Source: an uncultured Prevotella sp. (GTDB taxonomy: Bacteria; Bacteroidota; Bacteroidia; Bacteroidales; Bacteroidaceae). Taken from it: 8,227 nt of DNA. Position numbers and translations under genes: made by a program. The notes below the pieces were generated by a model. It was not told the origin of the DNA and did not search any database. It saw only the letters and a list, made by a program, of their open reading frames with translations. Where the stretch lies: assembly GCA_900542795.1 (NCBI GenBank), contig UQPD01000115.1:1-8227 (forward strand), given 5' to 3'. Below, piece by piece: positions 1 through 7,043 of this stretch (position 1 is the first letter of the stretch; each line of letters starts with the position of its first letter).

Positions 1-469
1 TCTCTTCATAGATTTCGACGGATGGCTTCTCTTTCCGCATGGCGTATGAGAGGAAAACTTCATCAAACAGTTCGTCCGTGGAATATCCCAACTGCTTCAT
101 CAGACTGACCGATTTTTGCCAAAGCGTGTCGTTGATGTTGCTGAGCAGATAGATCTTGTATCGCTTCCGTAGTTTGACCAATGCCTTCAGTCTTTCCACG
201 GGCAGATTGCCACAGAGCTCTTCGAGAACGTTCTCAATATCCTCGGTTGTTGTTCCTTTGCGGCAAAGGCTAAGCATCTCTTTCAATGTATCTGCTTCCG
301 CCACCAACCCATTGATATATTGGTGCATCAGTCTCTTGATCTTGCGGACATGGATTAGCCGCTTGAACGCTGTAACGCCCAGACTTTCCATGGCTTTTAC
401 AACAGAGGCATCATCAATATTCACGATGACACCTCCATAATCAAAAACGAGAGTTTCTATCTGTTTCAT
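1..469 (-). CDS. HAD-superfamily hydrolase (YihX-like), C-terminus missing
   Basis: This frame is open for 156 codons from the ATG at 469 to the window edge, so the C-terminal part is missing. Residues 8-16 (VFDYGGVIV) are HAD motif I with nucleophile Asp10. Residue 12 is Gly where most HAD phosphatases have a second Asp, as in the YihX/epoxide-hydrolase-like group (FDLGNV type). An all-helical stretch of about residues 20-90 fits a C1 cap. LLSN (108-111, Ser110) is motif II, and Lys148-Pro149 before an EIYE segment is motif III. Motif IV lies beyond the window. The expected role is a cytoplasmic sugar-phosphate or nucleotide phosphatase of unknown substrate. The gene starts 24 bp after the mnmE stop with no visible promoter between, so it is probably cotranscribed. 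Its arginine codons (3 CGG, 2 AGA, 1 CGA, 2 CGC, no CGT) differ sharply from mnmE. The family call is firm, the substrate unknown. Confidence 0.88.
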   Translation of the reverse strand, partial: MKQIETLVFDYGGVIVNIDDASVVKAMESLGVTAFKRLIHVRKIKRLMHQYINGLVAEADTLKEMLSLCRKGTTTEDIENVLEELCGNLPVERLKALVKLRKRYKIYLLSNINDTLWQKSVSLMKQLGYSTDELFDEVFLSYAMRKEKPSVEIYEE

Positions 470-493
470 GCTTACTTACCCTATACAGAAAGG

Positions 494-1915
494 TTACTTT
501 CCCACGCAAAAGTGTTTGAAAATATTGCCTAACACCTCATCGGTGGTAACTTCGCCAGCAATGTCGTTGAGGTGGAAGATACACTCACGGAGGTCTTGGC
601 TCACAAAGTCGCCTGAAAGACCTTGGTTTAGACCATCGATAACACGGTCGATGGCAATGAGGGCAGAAGAAAGGGCTTCGTAATGACGTAAGTTACTCAC
701 AATGGTGCCTGTGCTGCTGTGCTCTTGTCTTAATTGTGCAAGGGTGTCGGAAAGCAAGGTGCGTAATTGCAAAATGCCTTCGTTATGCTGCGCACTGAGC
801 GAAAGCAAGGTGAAGGTTGGGAGGGAAGACACCGCAGTTGTTAATTGCTCATTTAAATATGCTTGGGCTTGTGCAAGGGTGGAGGCATCAACCAAGTCTT
901 GCTTGTTGAGTAAAACAACTAATTGCTTGCCTTTGGCAGCGGGGAGAATGCTTGGAGCAAGAGCTGTGTATTGTTCGCGGTAAGCAGTGAGGTCTATAAG
1001 CCAAAGCACAATGTCGGCTTCGTTAATTTTGGCAAAGGTGCGATCAATGCCCATACGTTCTACAGTATCATCGGTTTCGCGTATGCCTGCAGTGTCAATA
1101 AAACGTACCAGTGTGCCCCCCACATTGATAGCCTCTTCAATGGTGTCGCGTGTGGTGCCGTGAATGTTGCTAACCAAGGCACGCTCTTCGCCTACCAAAG
1201 CATTGAGCAGAGTTGACTTACCCGCATTGGTTTCGCCCACAATGGCTACGGGTACACCACGCTTAAGGGCATTGCCTAAACGGAATGATTGGCAAAGTCC
1301 TTGTATGTGGTTGTGAATTTTTTGAGCTAAACTGAGTAGCTCGGGACGTGAGGCAAACTCTAATTCTTCGTGATCAGAGAAATCGAGTTCTAATTCGAGC
1401 AGTGAAGTGATGTGTAGCAGTTGGTCGCGTAACTGACGCAGTTCTTTACTAAAGCCACCCTTCATTTGCTGCATAGCCATGCGATGGTTGGCTTCGGTAG
1501 TCGAAGCAATGAGGTCGGCAACGGCTTCGGCTTGACTGAGGTCCATCTTTCCATTTAAGAATGCACGTTCGGTGTATTCGCCTGCACGGGCTAAACGGCA
1601 ACCTCCTTGCAAAAGTAATTGCATAACACGATGGAGAATGTAGTCTGACCCATGGCATGATATTTCGGTGCTGTCCTCTCCAGTGTAGGAGTGGGGAGCA
1701 CGGAACAGACTTACCAACACTTCATCAATAACCTCGTGTGTTTGTGGGTCGATAATGTTGCCAAAGGTGAGTGTGCTACTCTTTTTTTCGTGCAAGGGCG
1801 TTTTTCCTTTCGACTTGAATATGTGAGATGTAATAGCTATGGCTTCGGGACCAGATACTCGGATGATGCCGAGTGCTCCACCCGAAGGGGTTGCTATGGC
1901 GCAAATTGTTTCCAT
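494..1915 (-). CDS. mnmE: tRNA uridine-5-carboxymethylaminomethyl modification GTPase MnmE
   Basis: MnmE (TrmE) works with MnmG to install the 5-carboxymethylaminomethyl group on the wobble uridine of certain tRNAs, using GTP, potassium and a folate one-carbon unit; it acts as a cytoplasmic dimer. The 473-residue length is normal for the family. The N-terminal folate-binding domain begins with the typical TICAIATPSGGALGIIRVSG region (residues 3-22). A helical domain surrounds an inserted Ras-like G domain (about 220-395): P-loop GETNAGKS (227-234), G2 TTRD (254-257), G3 DTAG (274-277), G4 NKQD (337-340) and G5 SAQ (374-376). The C-terminus FCVGK (469-473) carries the conserved catalytic Cys470 of the C-(I/L/V)-G-K motif. 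The start at 1915 gives the standard N-terminus, and a TAAATTTG promoter element lies 24 bp upstream. All key residues are present, so this should be a working enzyme. A HAD gene follows 24 bp downstream. Confidence 0.98.
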   Translation of the reverse strand: METICAIATPSGGALGIIRVSGPEAIAITSHIFKSKGKTPLHEKKSSTLTFGNIIDPQTHEVIDEVLVSLFRAPHSYTGEDSTEISCHGSDYILHRVMQLLLQGGCRLARAGEYTERAFLNGKMDLSQAEAVADLIASTTEANHRMAMQQMKGGFSKELRQLRDQLLHITSLLELELDFSDHEELEFASRPELLSLAQKIHNHIQGLCQSFRLGNALKRGVPVAIVGETNAGKSTLLNALVGEERALVSNIHGTTRDTIEEAINVGGTLVRFIDTAGIRETDDTVERMGIDRTFAKINEADIVLWLIDLTAYREQYTALAPSILPAAKGKQLVVLLNKQDLVDASTLAQAQAYLNEQLTTAVSSLPTFTLLSLSAQHNEGILQLRTLLSDTLAQLRQEHSSTGTIVSNLRHYEALSSALIAIDRVIDGLNQGLSGDFVSQDLRECIFHLNDIAGEVTTDEVLGNIFKHFCVGK

Positions 1916-1938
1916 TGTCTTGTCTTTTTTCTATTCTG

Positions 1939-1946
1939 CAAATTTA
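1939..1946 (-). promoter_or_regulatory. Candidate -7 promoter element for mnmE
   Basis: The minus strand reads TAAATTTG here, an exact match to the Bacteroidetes -7 consensus TAnnTTTG, ending 23 bp before the mnmE ATG. The expected -33 TTTG is poorly conserved: the region 19-21 bp further upstream is the T-rich tail of the preceding terminator. Transcription would start around 1931, leaving a short leader of about 15-20 nt. Confidence 0.55.
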
Positions 1947-1962
1947 CATCTTTTTTTAATGG

Positions 1963-2025
1963 AAAAAAATAATCAGGTATGAGAGATTGGGGATAAAACC
2001 TTCTTCTCTCATACCTGATTATTTT
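1963..2025 (-). terminator. Rho-independent terminator after the GH57 gene
   Basis: Bases 1966-1986 and 2005-2025 form a perfect 21-bp inverted repeat (core AATCAGGTATGAGAGA) around an 18-nt loop. On the minus strand the hairpin is followed directly by seven T residues (complement of 1963-1969). It begins 30 bp after the GH57 stop codon, so it ends the three-gene glycan operon and separates it from mnmE. The stem is long and only moderately GC-rich. On the plus strand only a short T run follows, so it works best in the minus direction. Confidence 0.9.
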
Positions 2026-2055
2026 AAATCACCCCTAAAAAAGGGATTATCTGTA

Positions 2056-3453
2056 TTATTTTTTTACCTGAGGCTTGCGTCCACGTTTGGCAGGAGCCTT
2101 CGTTGCTTTAGGCTTATCGTCTTCGGCATTAACTTCAGCTTCGGGAGCCTCCTTCTTTTCGAAACGAGCAAGCATGTTTTGAAGTTTCGAGATTTCGAGG
2201 TTCTTTCTCTGCAACTCATCACCCTGGTTCTTGATGGTGGTGAGCAAAGAGTTAAGCTCTTCGTTGTCGATGTCGAGCGGGTAGCGTTCGTTAACGCGCG
2301 TAATGAAGTCGCCAAGAATGTTCATGTAATTAGTGAAAGCATCGTAGGGCGAATCATAAATGCCTCGGTAACCTCCATAACTATTGGGCTTAGTGCTCAT
2401 AAAGCGGAGGTTGTTAGAAGCCTGCAGATAATCGAAGTCCTGCATCAAACGGCGGTCGCGGCAGATGCGCACACGGTCGGCAATAGAGTAGAGCTTGTTG
2501 AAGGCTTCGCGTTGCATAACATTACCCAACCAAGGAGAGAGGTCGCGTTCCTCGTCTACCCATGAAGTGGGATAAGTAACGGTGAGGTCGCCTGCCGACT
2601 TTACGCGTTGACAAATCTCAGAGGGTGTGCTAAAGGTGATGCCACGCTGCTTGAACTGTGCGGGAAGTGCCTTCATAAACTCTAAGATGTTAGAAGACAG
2701 CGGTTGGAAGATGCCCAATGCGCAGAGTTCCATGAAGATGTTAATAACCTGTTCCTCCTGCGGGAGTTGTGCAATCCAGTCAGCATAGTTGTCGGCAAAC
2801 AAGGGATATTCGCTCCATGAAGAGTCGTTGAAACGGAACGAGATGTCCTCAGAGAGAGAGTAGTCGCGCAACAAGAGTTTGAGTTTAGGATTGCGGCAGC
2901 AGTTGTAAACGAAGTGAGGGCTCTTCCATCCCAACACATGTTTAGCTCCTTCAGCCAACATACCATTAAAGCCCATTGAGGCAACGAGTTCGCCAATATC
3001 GTCAGAGTAGATAAGGCAAGAGTTGCGGAATATTTTGGGCTCCTGACCAAAGAGCAACTTCACCTTCTTGCACAAGCGCTGCACTTCGTCGCGGAAAGTC
3101 TCTTCGTTAATCAATGAAGAGAAACCGTGAGAGTAAGGCTCAGCCAAGAATTCTACGCAACCTGTGTCGTTGAGCTTTTGTAAAAGTTCGATACATTGTG
3201 GAGCATGGTTTTCGAGTTGTTCGATGGCACAACCAGAGAGTGAGATGGCACACTTAAACTCACCGGGGTTAGCTTCAGCCATTTCGATAAGTGTCTGCAA
3301 GGCAGGCACATAAGAGCGTTCGGCAGTCTCGGTAATAGAGCGTGCGTTTTCGTAGTCATCGTAATAGTAGTGGTCAGTACCTATGTCGAAGAAGCGATAT
3401 CGCTTCAAGTGAATATTCTGATGTATTTCAAAATATAAGCAAACTGTTTTCAT
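2056..3453 (-). CDS. GH57 alpha-amylase-like protein with altered catalytic positions
   Basis: Glycoside hydrolase family 57 scaffold, 465 residues, no signal peptide, so cytoplasmic. Family features: N-terminal FEIHQN (8-13, normally HQP), the SGCAIEQL segment (73-80), FRNSCLIYSDD (142-152) and SWVDEERDLSPWLGN (297-311). In active GH57 amylases I expect FRNTE, with Glu as nucleophile, and MDYETFG, with Asp as acid/base. Here the aligned residues are Cys146 and Glu242 (FMELCALGIFQ, 240-250). Both catalytic carboxylates therefore seem changed, while the surroundings stay conserved. This fits the known class of alpha-amylase-like GH57 homologues with substituted catalytic residues. Residues about 397-434 look like a coiled coil. 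The last 30 residues are Ala/Lys/Glu-rich and end in KRGRKPQVKK, an AT-hook-like basic tail. It is the third gene of the operon, 96 bp after the glycosyltransferase, and is closed by a terminator. The family is certain; activity as an amylase is doubtful. Confidence 0.93.
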   Translation of the reverse strand: MKTVCLYFEIHQNIHLKRYRFFDIGTDHYYYDDYENARSITETAERSYVPALQTLIEMAEANPGEFKCAISLSGCAIEQLENHAPQCIELLQKLNDTGCVEFLAEPYSHGFSSLINEETFRDEVQRLCKKVKLLFGQEPKIFRNSCLIYSDDIGELVASMGFNGMLAEGAKHVLGWKSPHFVYNCCRNPKLKLLLRDYSLSEDISFRFNDSSWSEYPLFADNYADWIAQLPQEEQVINIFMELCALGIFQPLSSNILEFMKALPAQFKQRGITFSTPSEICQRVKSAGDLTVTYPTSWVDEERDLSPWLGNVMQREAFNKLYSIADRVRICRDRRLMQDFDYLQASNNLRFMSTKPNSYGGYRGIYDSPYDAFTNYMNILGDFITRVNERYPLDIDNEELNSLLTTIKNQGDELQRKNLEISKLQNMLARFEKKEAPEAEVNAEDDKPKATKAPAKRGRKPQVKK

Positions 3454-3517
3454 GATGTGTGGTATTTGAGTGCTTTACAGCGAGAATGTTGCAGTTTATT
3501 TGTTTGAAAATGATAGC

Positions 3518-3534
3518 TCCCTCATAGCGAGGGG
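3518..3534 (-). other. Small intercistronic hairpin before the GH57 gene
   Basis: CCCTC (3519-3523) and GAGGG (3529-3533) form a 5-bp perfect stem with a 5-nt loop, extendable by one wobble pair, in the 96-bp gap between the glycosyltransferase stop and the GH57 start. No T run follows on the minus strand, so it is not a convincing terminator; it could mark an RNA processing or stability site. No TAnnTTTG promoter was seen in this gap. Confidence 0.3.
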
Positions 3535-3549
3535 TGTGAAGGAAAAATG

Positions 3550-4824
3550 TTAGTGGATGAGACTGTTGTAAACGTCGTAGATGCGTTTTCCAACTTTCTC
3601 CCATGTAATTTGGTCCACCTCGTTTTTGCCTTCAACCTTCAAATACTCATGAAGCGACTCGTTGGTACAGATAGAGTACATGGCATCAGCCATGGCATTG
3701 ATGTCCCAATAGTCCGTCTTAATGCATTTGTCAAGAATTTCGGCACAGCCACTTTGCTTAGAGATGATAGACGGTACACCACATTGCATAGCTTCGAGCG
3801 GAGAGATACCAAAGGGTTCACTAACCGAAGGCATAACATAAACATCAGAGTCTGCAAAAGCCTCGTACACCTGTTTGCCACGCATAAAGCCTGGGAAGTG
3901 GAAACGATCAGCGATGCCACGATCGGCAGCCATGTTAATCATGTCGTTCATCATATCGCCCGAACCAGCCATGCAGAAGCGGATGTTGTGAGTGCGCTGC
4001 AACACAAGCGAAGCTGCTTCGACAAAGTATTCAGGACCCTTTTGCATTGTGATGCGTCCGAGGAAGGTAACCACCTTTTCTTTGCGGTGTGCGCGTTCCT
4101 TTCTCTTTTCCTCAACCATGTCGAGAATCTCTTGTGAAAGGGGATACACGGCATTGTGCATGGTGATGACCTTTGCGGGGTCTTGGTGATAGTGGTTAAT
4201 AACCGTTCGGCGTGTTAACTCAGACACACACATAATGCAGTCTGCGTGGTCCATACCATCTTTTTCAATGCTATAAACTGTGGGGTTAACATGACCGCGT
4301 GAACGGTCGAAGTCGGTGGCATGAACGTGAATAACCAAAGGTTTGCCACTCACACTCTTGGCATGGATACCTGCGGGATAAGTGAGCCAGTCGTGAGCGT
4401 GGATGATGTCATATTCTTGCTGACGTGCAATGACGCCAGCCACAATAGAGTAATTATTGATTTCGTCTTGCAAGTTTTCGGGATAGCGTCCTGAAAATTC
4501 AATACATCCCAAGTCATCTGTCAGACGATAGTTAAAGTCGGCATAGATGTTGTCGCGCAACTGGAAGTAAAGCTCAGGTGTCATGCGATTGCCTAAGCGT
4601 TCTTTCACATAGTCGTAGTCAACGTCTCTCCATACAATGGGAGTTTCGCTCAGACCAATGATGTTCATAAAACTCTTGTCTTCGTCACCCCAAGGCTTGG
4701 GAAGGCAGAATGTGATGTGAACGTCAGGTTGTGCAGACAGACCTTTTGTTATGCCGTAGCTGGCTGTTCCCAATCCACCGAGGATATGAGGAGGAAACTC
4801 CCAGCCAAACATGAGAACTTTCAT
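3550..4824 (-). CDS. GT4-family glycosyltransferase, glycogen synthase-like
   Basis: GT-B fold glycosyltransferase of the GT4 type, 424 residues, with no signal peptide or membrane segment. The N-terminal acceptor domain starts MKVLMFGWEFPP and has the glycine-rich GGLG loop (16-19) typical of glycogen/starch synthase-like enzymes, AHDWL (143-147) and HVHATDFDRSRGH (166-178). The C-terminal nucleotide-sugar domain has GR (256-257) with Lys262 in GRITMQKGPEYF, and the EX7E motif EPFGISPLE (Glu336, Glu344). The likely reaction is transfer of glucose from UDP- or ADP-glucose to an alpha-glucan; donor and linkage cannot be read from sequence. It is the middle gene of the operon, 144 bp after the debranching enzyme and 96 bp before the GH57 gene. 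The same trio occurs together in other Bacteroidales, as I recall, which supports a role in glycogen metabolism. All expected catalytic motifs are present. Confidence 0.92.
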   Translation of the reverse strand: MKVLMFGWEFPPHILGGLGTASYGITKGLSAQPDVHITFCLPKPWGDEDKSFMNIIGLSETPIVWRDVDYDYVKERLGNRMTPELYFQLRDNIYADFNYRLTDDLGCIEFSGRYPENLQDEINNYSIVAGVIARQQEYDIIHAHDWLTYPAGIHAKSVSGKPLVIHVHATDFDRSRGHVNPTVYSIEKDGMDHADCIMCVSELTRRTVINHYHQDPAKVITMHNAVYPLSQEILDMVEEKRKERAHRKEKVVTFLGRITMQKGPEYFVEAASLVLQRTHNIRFCMAGSGDMMNDMINMAADRGIADRFHFPGFMRGKQVYEAFADSDVYVMPSVSEPFGISPLEAMQCGVPSIISKQSGCAEILDKCIKTDYWDINAMADAMYSICTNESLHEYLKVEGKNEVDQITWEKVGKRIYDVYNSLIH

Positions 4825-4924
4825 AAAGATATGATAGGTTGGTTAGTCTTGGGGCTGTGCGGGCAAGGTGAGTGTTGTGCATCTGCCTATCGCATTAAAG
4901 TCCTCAGACACTGTGATTGTTATT

Positions 4925-4968
4925 TGGGTGGTTTTAGAATTTTAAATTCAGATTTTTAGAACTACCCA
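4925..4968 (-). other. Inverted repeat just after the debranching-enzyme stop
   Basis: TGGGTGGTT (4925-4933) and AACTACCCA (4960-4968) are inverted copies with one mismatch. They enclose a 13-bp palindrome, GAATTTTAAATTC (4937-4949). The element begins at the base next to the stop codon of the debranching gene and lies in the 144-bp gap before the glycosyltransferase. No T run follows on the minus strand, so full termination is unlikely; partial attenuation or protection of the upstream mRNA 3' end is possible. The rest of the gap shows nothing clear. Confidence 0.4.
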
Positions 4969-6927
4969 TTATTCCATGGCGTTGTTATACTTCTCAAGGA
5001 GGCGTAATGCACGCAAGATGCCGCTAACGTTCATGGCAAACGAAATAGCACCGCGTCCGTGGAAGGGTGGGTTACCATCAAAGAGTTCGGGGATGGTACC
5101 GATGCAGTGGTAGAAGAGCTCTTCTTCAAAACCAATGAGTTGACGTTCGATGTAGTTAACACCGCTCATGCGATATACGCGCAAGTAAGCTTCAAGATAG
5201 AAACCTGTGAGCCAAGGCCATGCTGTGCCTTGGTGATAAGCTAAGTCGCGTTGATTTTGTGGACCTACATACATAGGGTTGTATCCACCGCTCTTGGGCG
5301 AGAGTGAACGAATGCCCTTGGGTGTAACCAATTCCTTGGTGCAGATGTCGAGCACAGCCTTGCGTTCCTTCATGTCGAGTGGAGAATAGTCGAAGGCAAT
5401 GGCAAACAACTGGTTGGGGCGTACGCTCCAATCCATCATTTGTCCGTCAACATAGTCGAGCAAGTAGCCATATTCGTTAAGAAAGACCTCCTTAAACGAT
5501 CTTGCCATCTTTTCGGCATCTTGCTTAATTCGGTTCTTAACGTCTTCGTGTTCTTCCTTGTCATTTTCTTCGAGCATTTGTTCAAAGAATTTCAAGGCGT
5601 TATACCAAAGCGCATTAAACTCAACAATGTAGCCCGAACGGGGAACAACAGGGCGTCCACCTTCTTGTGAGTTCATCCATGTAATGGCATGGTCGCGTCC
5701 GTTGGCATAGAGCAAACCATTTTCGTGAATGAAGAGGTTGGGATGCATGCCATTCCAAATGAATCCCATAATGTCCTTCAGCAACTTGCCATACTTTTCA
5801 TAGCACTCTTTGCGTGAGGTGTATTTGGCATATTGTTGAATAGTCCAAGTGGCCCAAAGCAAGGTGTCGGGTTGTTCCATCTCGTAAATGTTAACCGACA
5901 TGGGCTCTTTACGCATAAAGTTATAGAGTGCTTTTTCGGCAGTAGCCATATAAGTTTCAAAGCGGTCTCTTTCGCCAATGGCAAGCGTGAGACCAGGCAT
6001 AGAAATAAAGGTGTCGCGTGCACGAGGCTTAAACCAAGGATAGCCTGCAAGGATATACGACTCTTTATCTTTATTTACTCTGAATTGGTGTGCTGCATTA
6101 ACCAAGCAATGATAGAAGCTGTCGCGATGGTCGATGTTAGCAATTTCTTTTTCGAGCATTACATCAATTTGTTTGGGCTCGATAGGAGCCACGCCAGCAC
6201 TGAATGTAATGGTTTCGCCTTTATGAATAGGCATTTCAAAATAACCAGGTACGAGCAAGTCTTCGGTAGCATAGTATCCACGTTCGCGTTCTTTGGGATA
6301 GTCCATGCCTCTATACCAATCGGGGCAGTAGTTCCATTGGGCGGGTTTTGACGTTTGCATGTACAAGTCGGGGTATCCCTGATACAAGCACATACGTATG
6401 CCGTTCTCCACCTCATCATAGCTTCGATTTGCCACATTATTCTCGTGAGTCCATTGACGTACACTGCGGAATGCCAAGAAGGGGCGCAAGCGCAAGGTGG
6501 TTTCAGAGTGAGCGTCGAGCAAGGTATAGCGAATATAGATGCGATAGATAGAAGTGTCAAAACTAATTTCTTTTTTCAGTAAAACACCTCCTACGCGATA
6601 GGTCCAAGTAGGTACCTGTTCCCATTCAAAACTTACGATATACTTGTGTCCTTTTGGACTATAGTTCTCACCCTCATATTTATGGAGACCGAGGTTAAAT
6701 TCAGCACCATGCTGAATAATGGTTTCGTCGAGCGAAGACAACAATACGTGGTTCTCGTCATCCAATTCGGGAACTGGAATAACGAGCAGGCCATCATATT
6801 TTCGGATGTTACATCCTACTAAGGTAGTAGAACAGTAGGCACCCGATCTGTTGGTGATAAGCATCTCCTTATAGAGCGAATCTTGCAGATTGGTCATCTG
6901 GGCCTTATCGAATCTGAGATAGCACAT
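4969..6927 (-). CDS. Glycogen debranching enzyme, amylo-alpha-1,6-glucosidase (GH133/GDE_C type)
   Basis: 652 residues, cytoplasmic. This family removes alpha-1,6-linked glucose at glycogen branch points. The N-terminal GDE_N-like beta domain runs to about residue 250 (TNRSGAYCSTTLVGCNIRKYDGLLV region, 25-49); the rest is an (alpha/alpha)6 barrel. Conserved parts: GYPWF...ARDTFISMPGL (295-313, Asp305), PRSGYIVEFNALWYNAL (429-445), RPNQLFAI (503-510), YHQGTAWPWLTG (564-575) and PELFDG (613-618), where Glu614 is the likely base. At TWMN (416-419) Asn419 sits where homologues, as I recall them, have the acid Asp of TWMD. The frame stays open upstream to 7110, but that 61-residue extension is low-complexity, unlike the family, and overlaps the candidate promoter. 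MCYLRFDK at 6927 matches the normal family N-terminus; Met11 (6897) is a less likely start. It is the first gene of the glycan operon. Confidence 0.93.
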   Translation of the reverse strand: MCYLRFDKAQMTNLQDSLYKEMLITNRSGAYCSTTLVGCNIRKYDGLLVIPVPELDDENHVLLSSLDETIIQHGAEFNLGLHKYEGENYSPKGHKYIVSFEWEQVPTWTYRVGGVLLKKEISFDTSIYRIYIRYTLLDAHSETTLRLRPFLAFRSVRQWTHENNVANRSYDEVENGIRMCLYQGYPDLYMQTSKPAQWNYCPDWYRGMDYPKERERGYYATEDLLVPGYFEMPIHKGETITFSAGVAPIEPKQIDVMLEKEIANIDHRDSFYHCLVNAAHQFRVNKDKESYILAGYPWFKPRARDTFISMPGLTLAIGERDRFETYMATAEKALYNFMRKEPMSVNIYEMEQPDTLLWATWTIQQYAKYTSRKECYEKYGKLLKDIMGFIWNGMHPNLFIHENGLLYANGRDHAITWMNSQEGGRPVVPRSGYIVEFNALWYNALKFFEQMLEENDKEEHEDVKNRIKQDAEKMARSFKEVFLNEYGYLLDYVDGQMMDWSVRPNQLFAIAFDYSPLDMKERKAVLDICTKELVTPKGIRSLSPKSGGYNPMYVGPQNQRDLAYHQGTAWPWLTGFYLEAYLRVYRMSGVNYIERQLIGFEEELFYHCIGTIPELFDGNPPFHGRGAISFAMNVSGILRALRLLEKYNNAME

Positions 6928-7034
6928 GGCGATATGTGATTTTAAGGTTTGAATTCGTTTCTGTCGGACGGATTTTCCGCTCGAACTTGTTTGCCTTTTG
7001 TTAGCAGTTGGTTGACTGATTTTAAATCGGCTCT

Positions 7035-7042
7035 CAAAAGTA
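7035..7042 (-). promoter_or_regulatory. Candidate -7 element for the glycan operon
   Basis: The minus strand reads TACTTTTG, matching the Bacteroidetes consensus TAnnTTTG. No good -33 TTTG is present 19-21 bp upstream, where the DNA is a long A/T tract. It would give a leader of roughly 100 nt before the debranching enzyme ATG at 6927. It also lies inside the open frame upstream of that ATG, which favours the shorter protein. Confidence 0.4.
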
Positions 7043-7043
7043 G

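Noticed and set aside
1987..2565. Plus-strand open frame of 192 codons opposite the GH57 gene
   Set aside because: It is antisense to well-conserved GH57 codons, and its product has no recognisable family.
3547..4137. Plus-strand open frame of 196 codons opposite the glycosyltransferase
   Set aside because: It is a mirror of a conserved GT4 reading frame, with no promoter of its own and no family features.
5833..6351. Plus-strand open frame of 172 codons opposite the debranching enzyme
   Set aside because: It is antisense to conserved catalytic-domain sequence, and its product is unlike any known family.
6931..6940. TGTGA in GATATGTGAT as half of an E. coli-type Crp site
   Set aside because: There is no matching TCACA arm at the right spacing, and the local regulator does not look cAMP-type.
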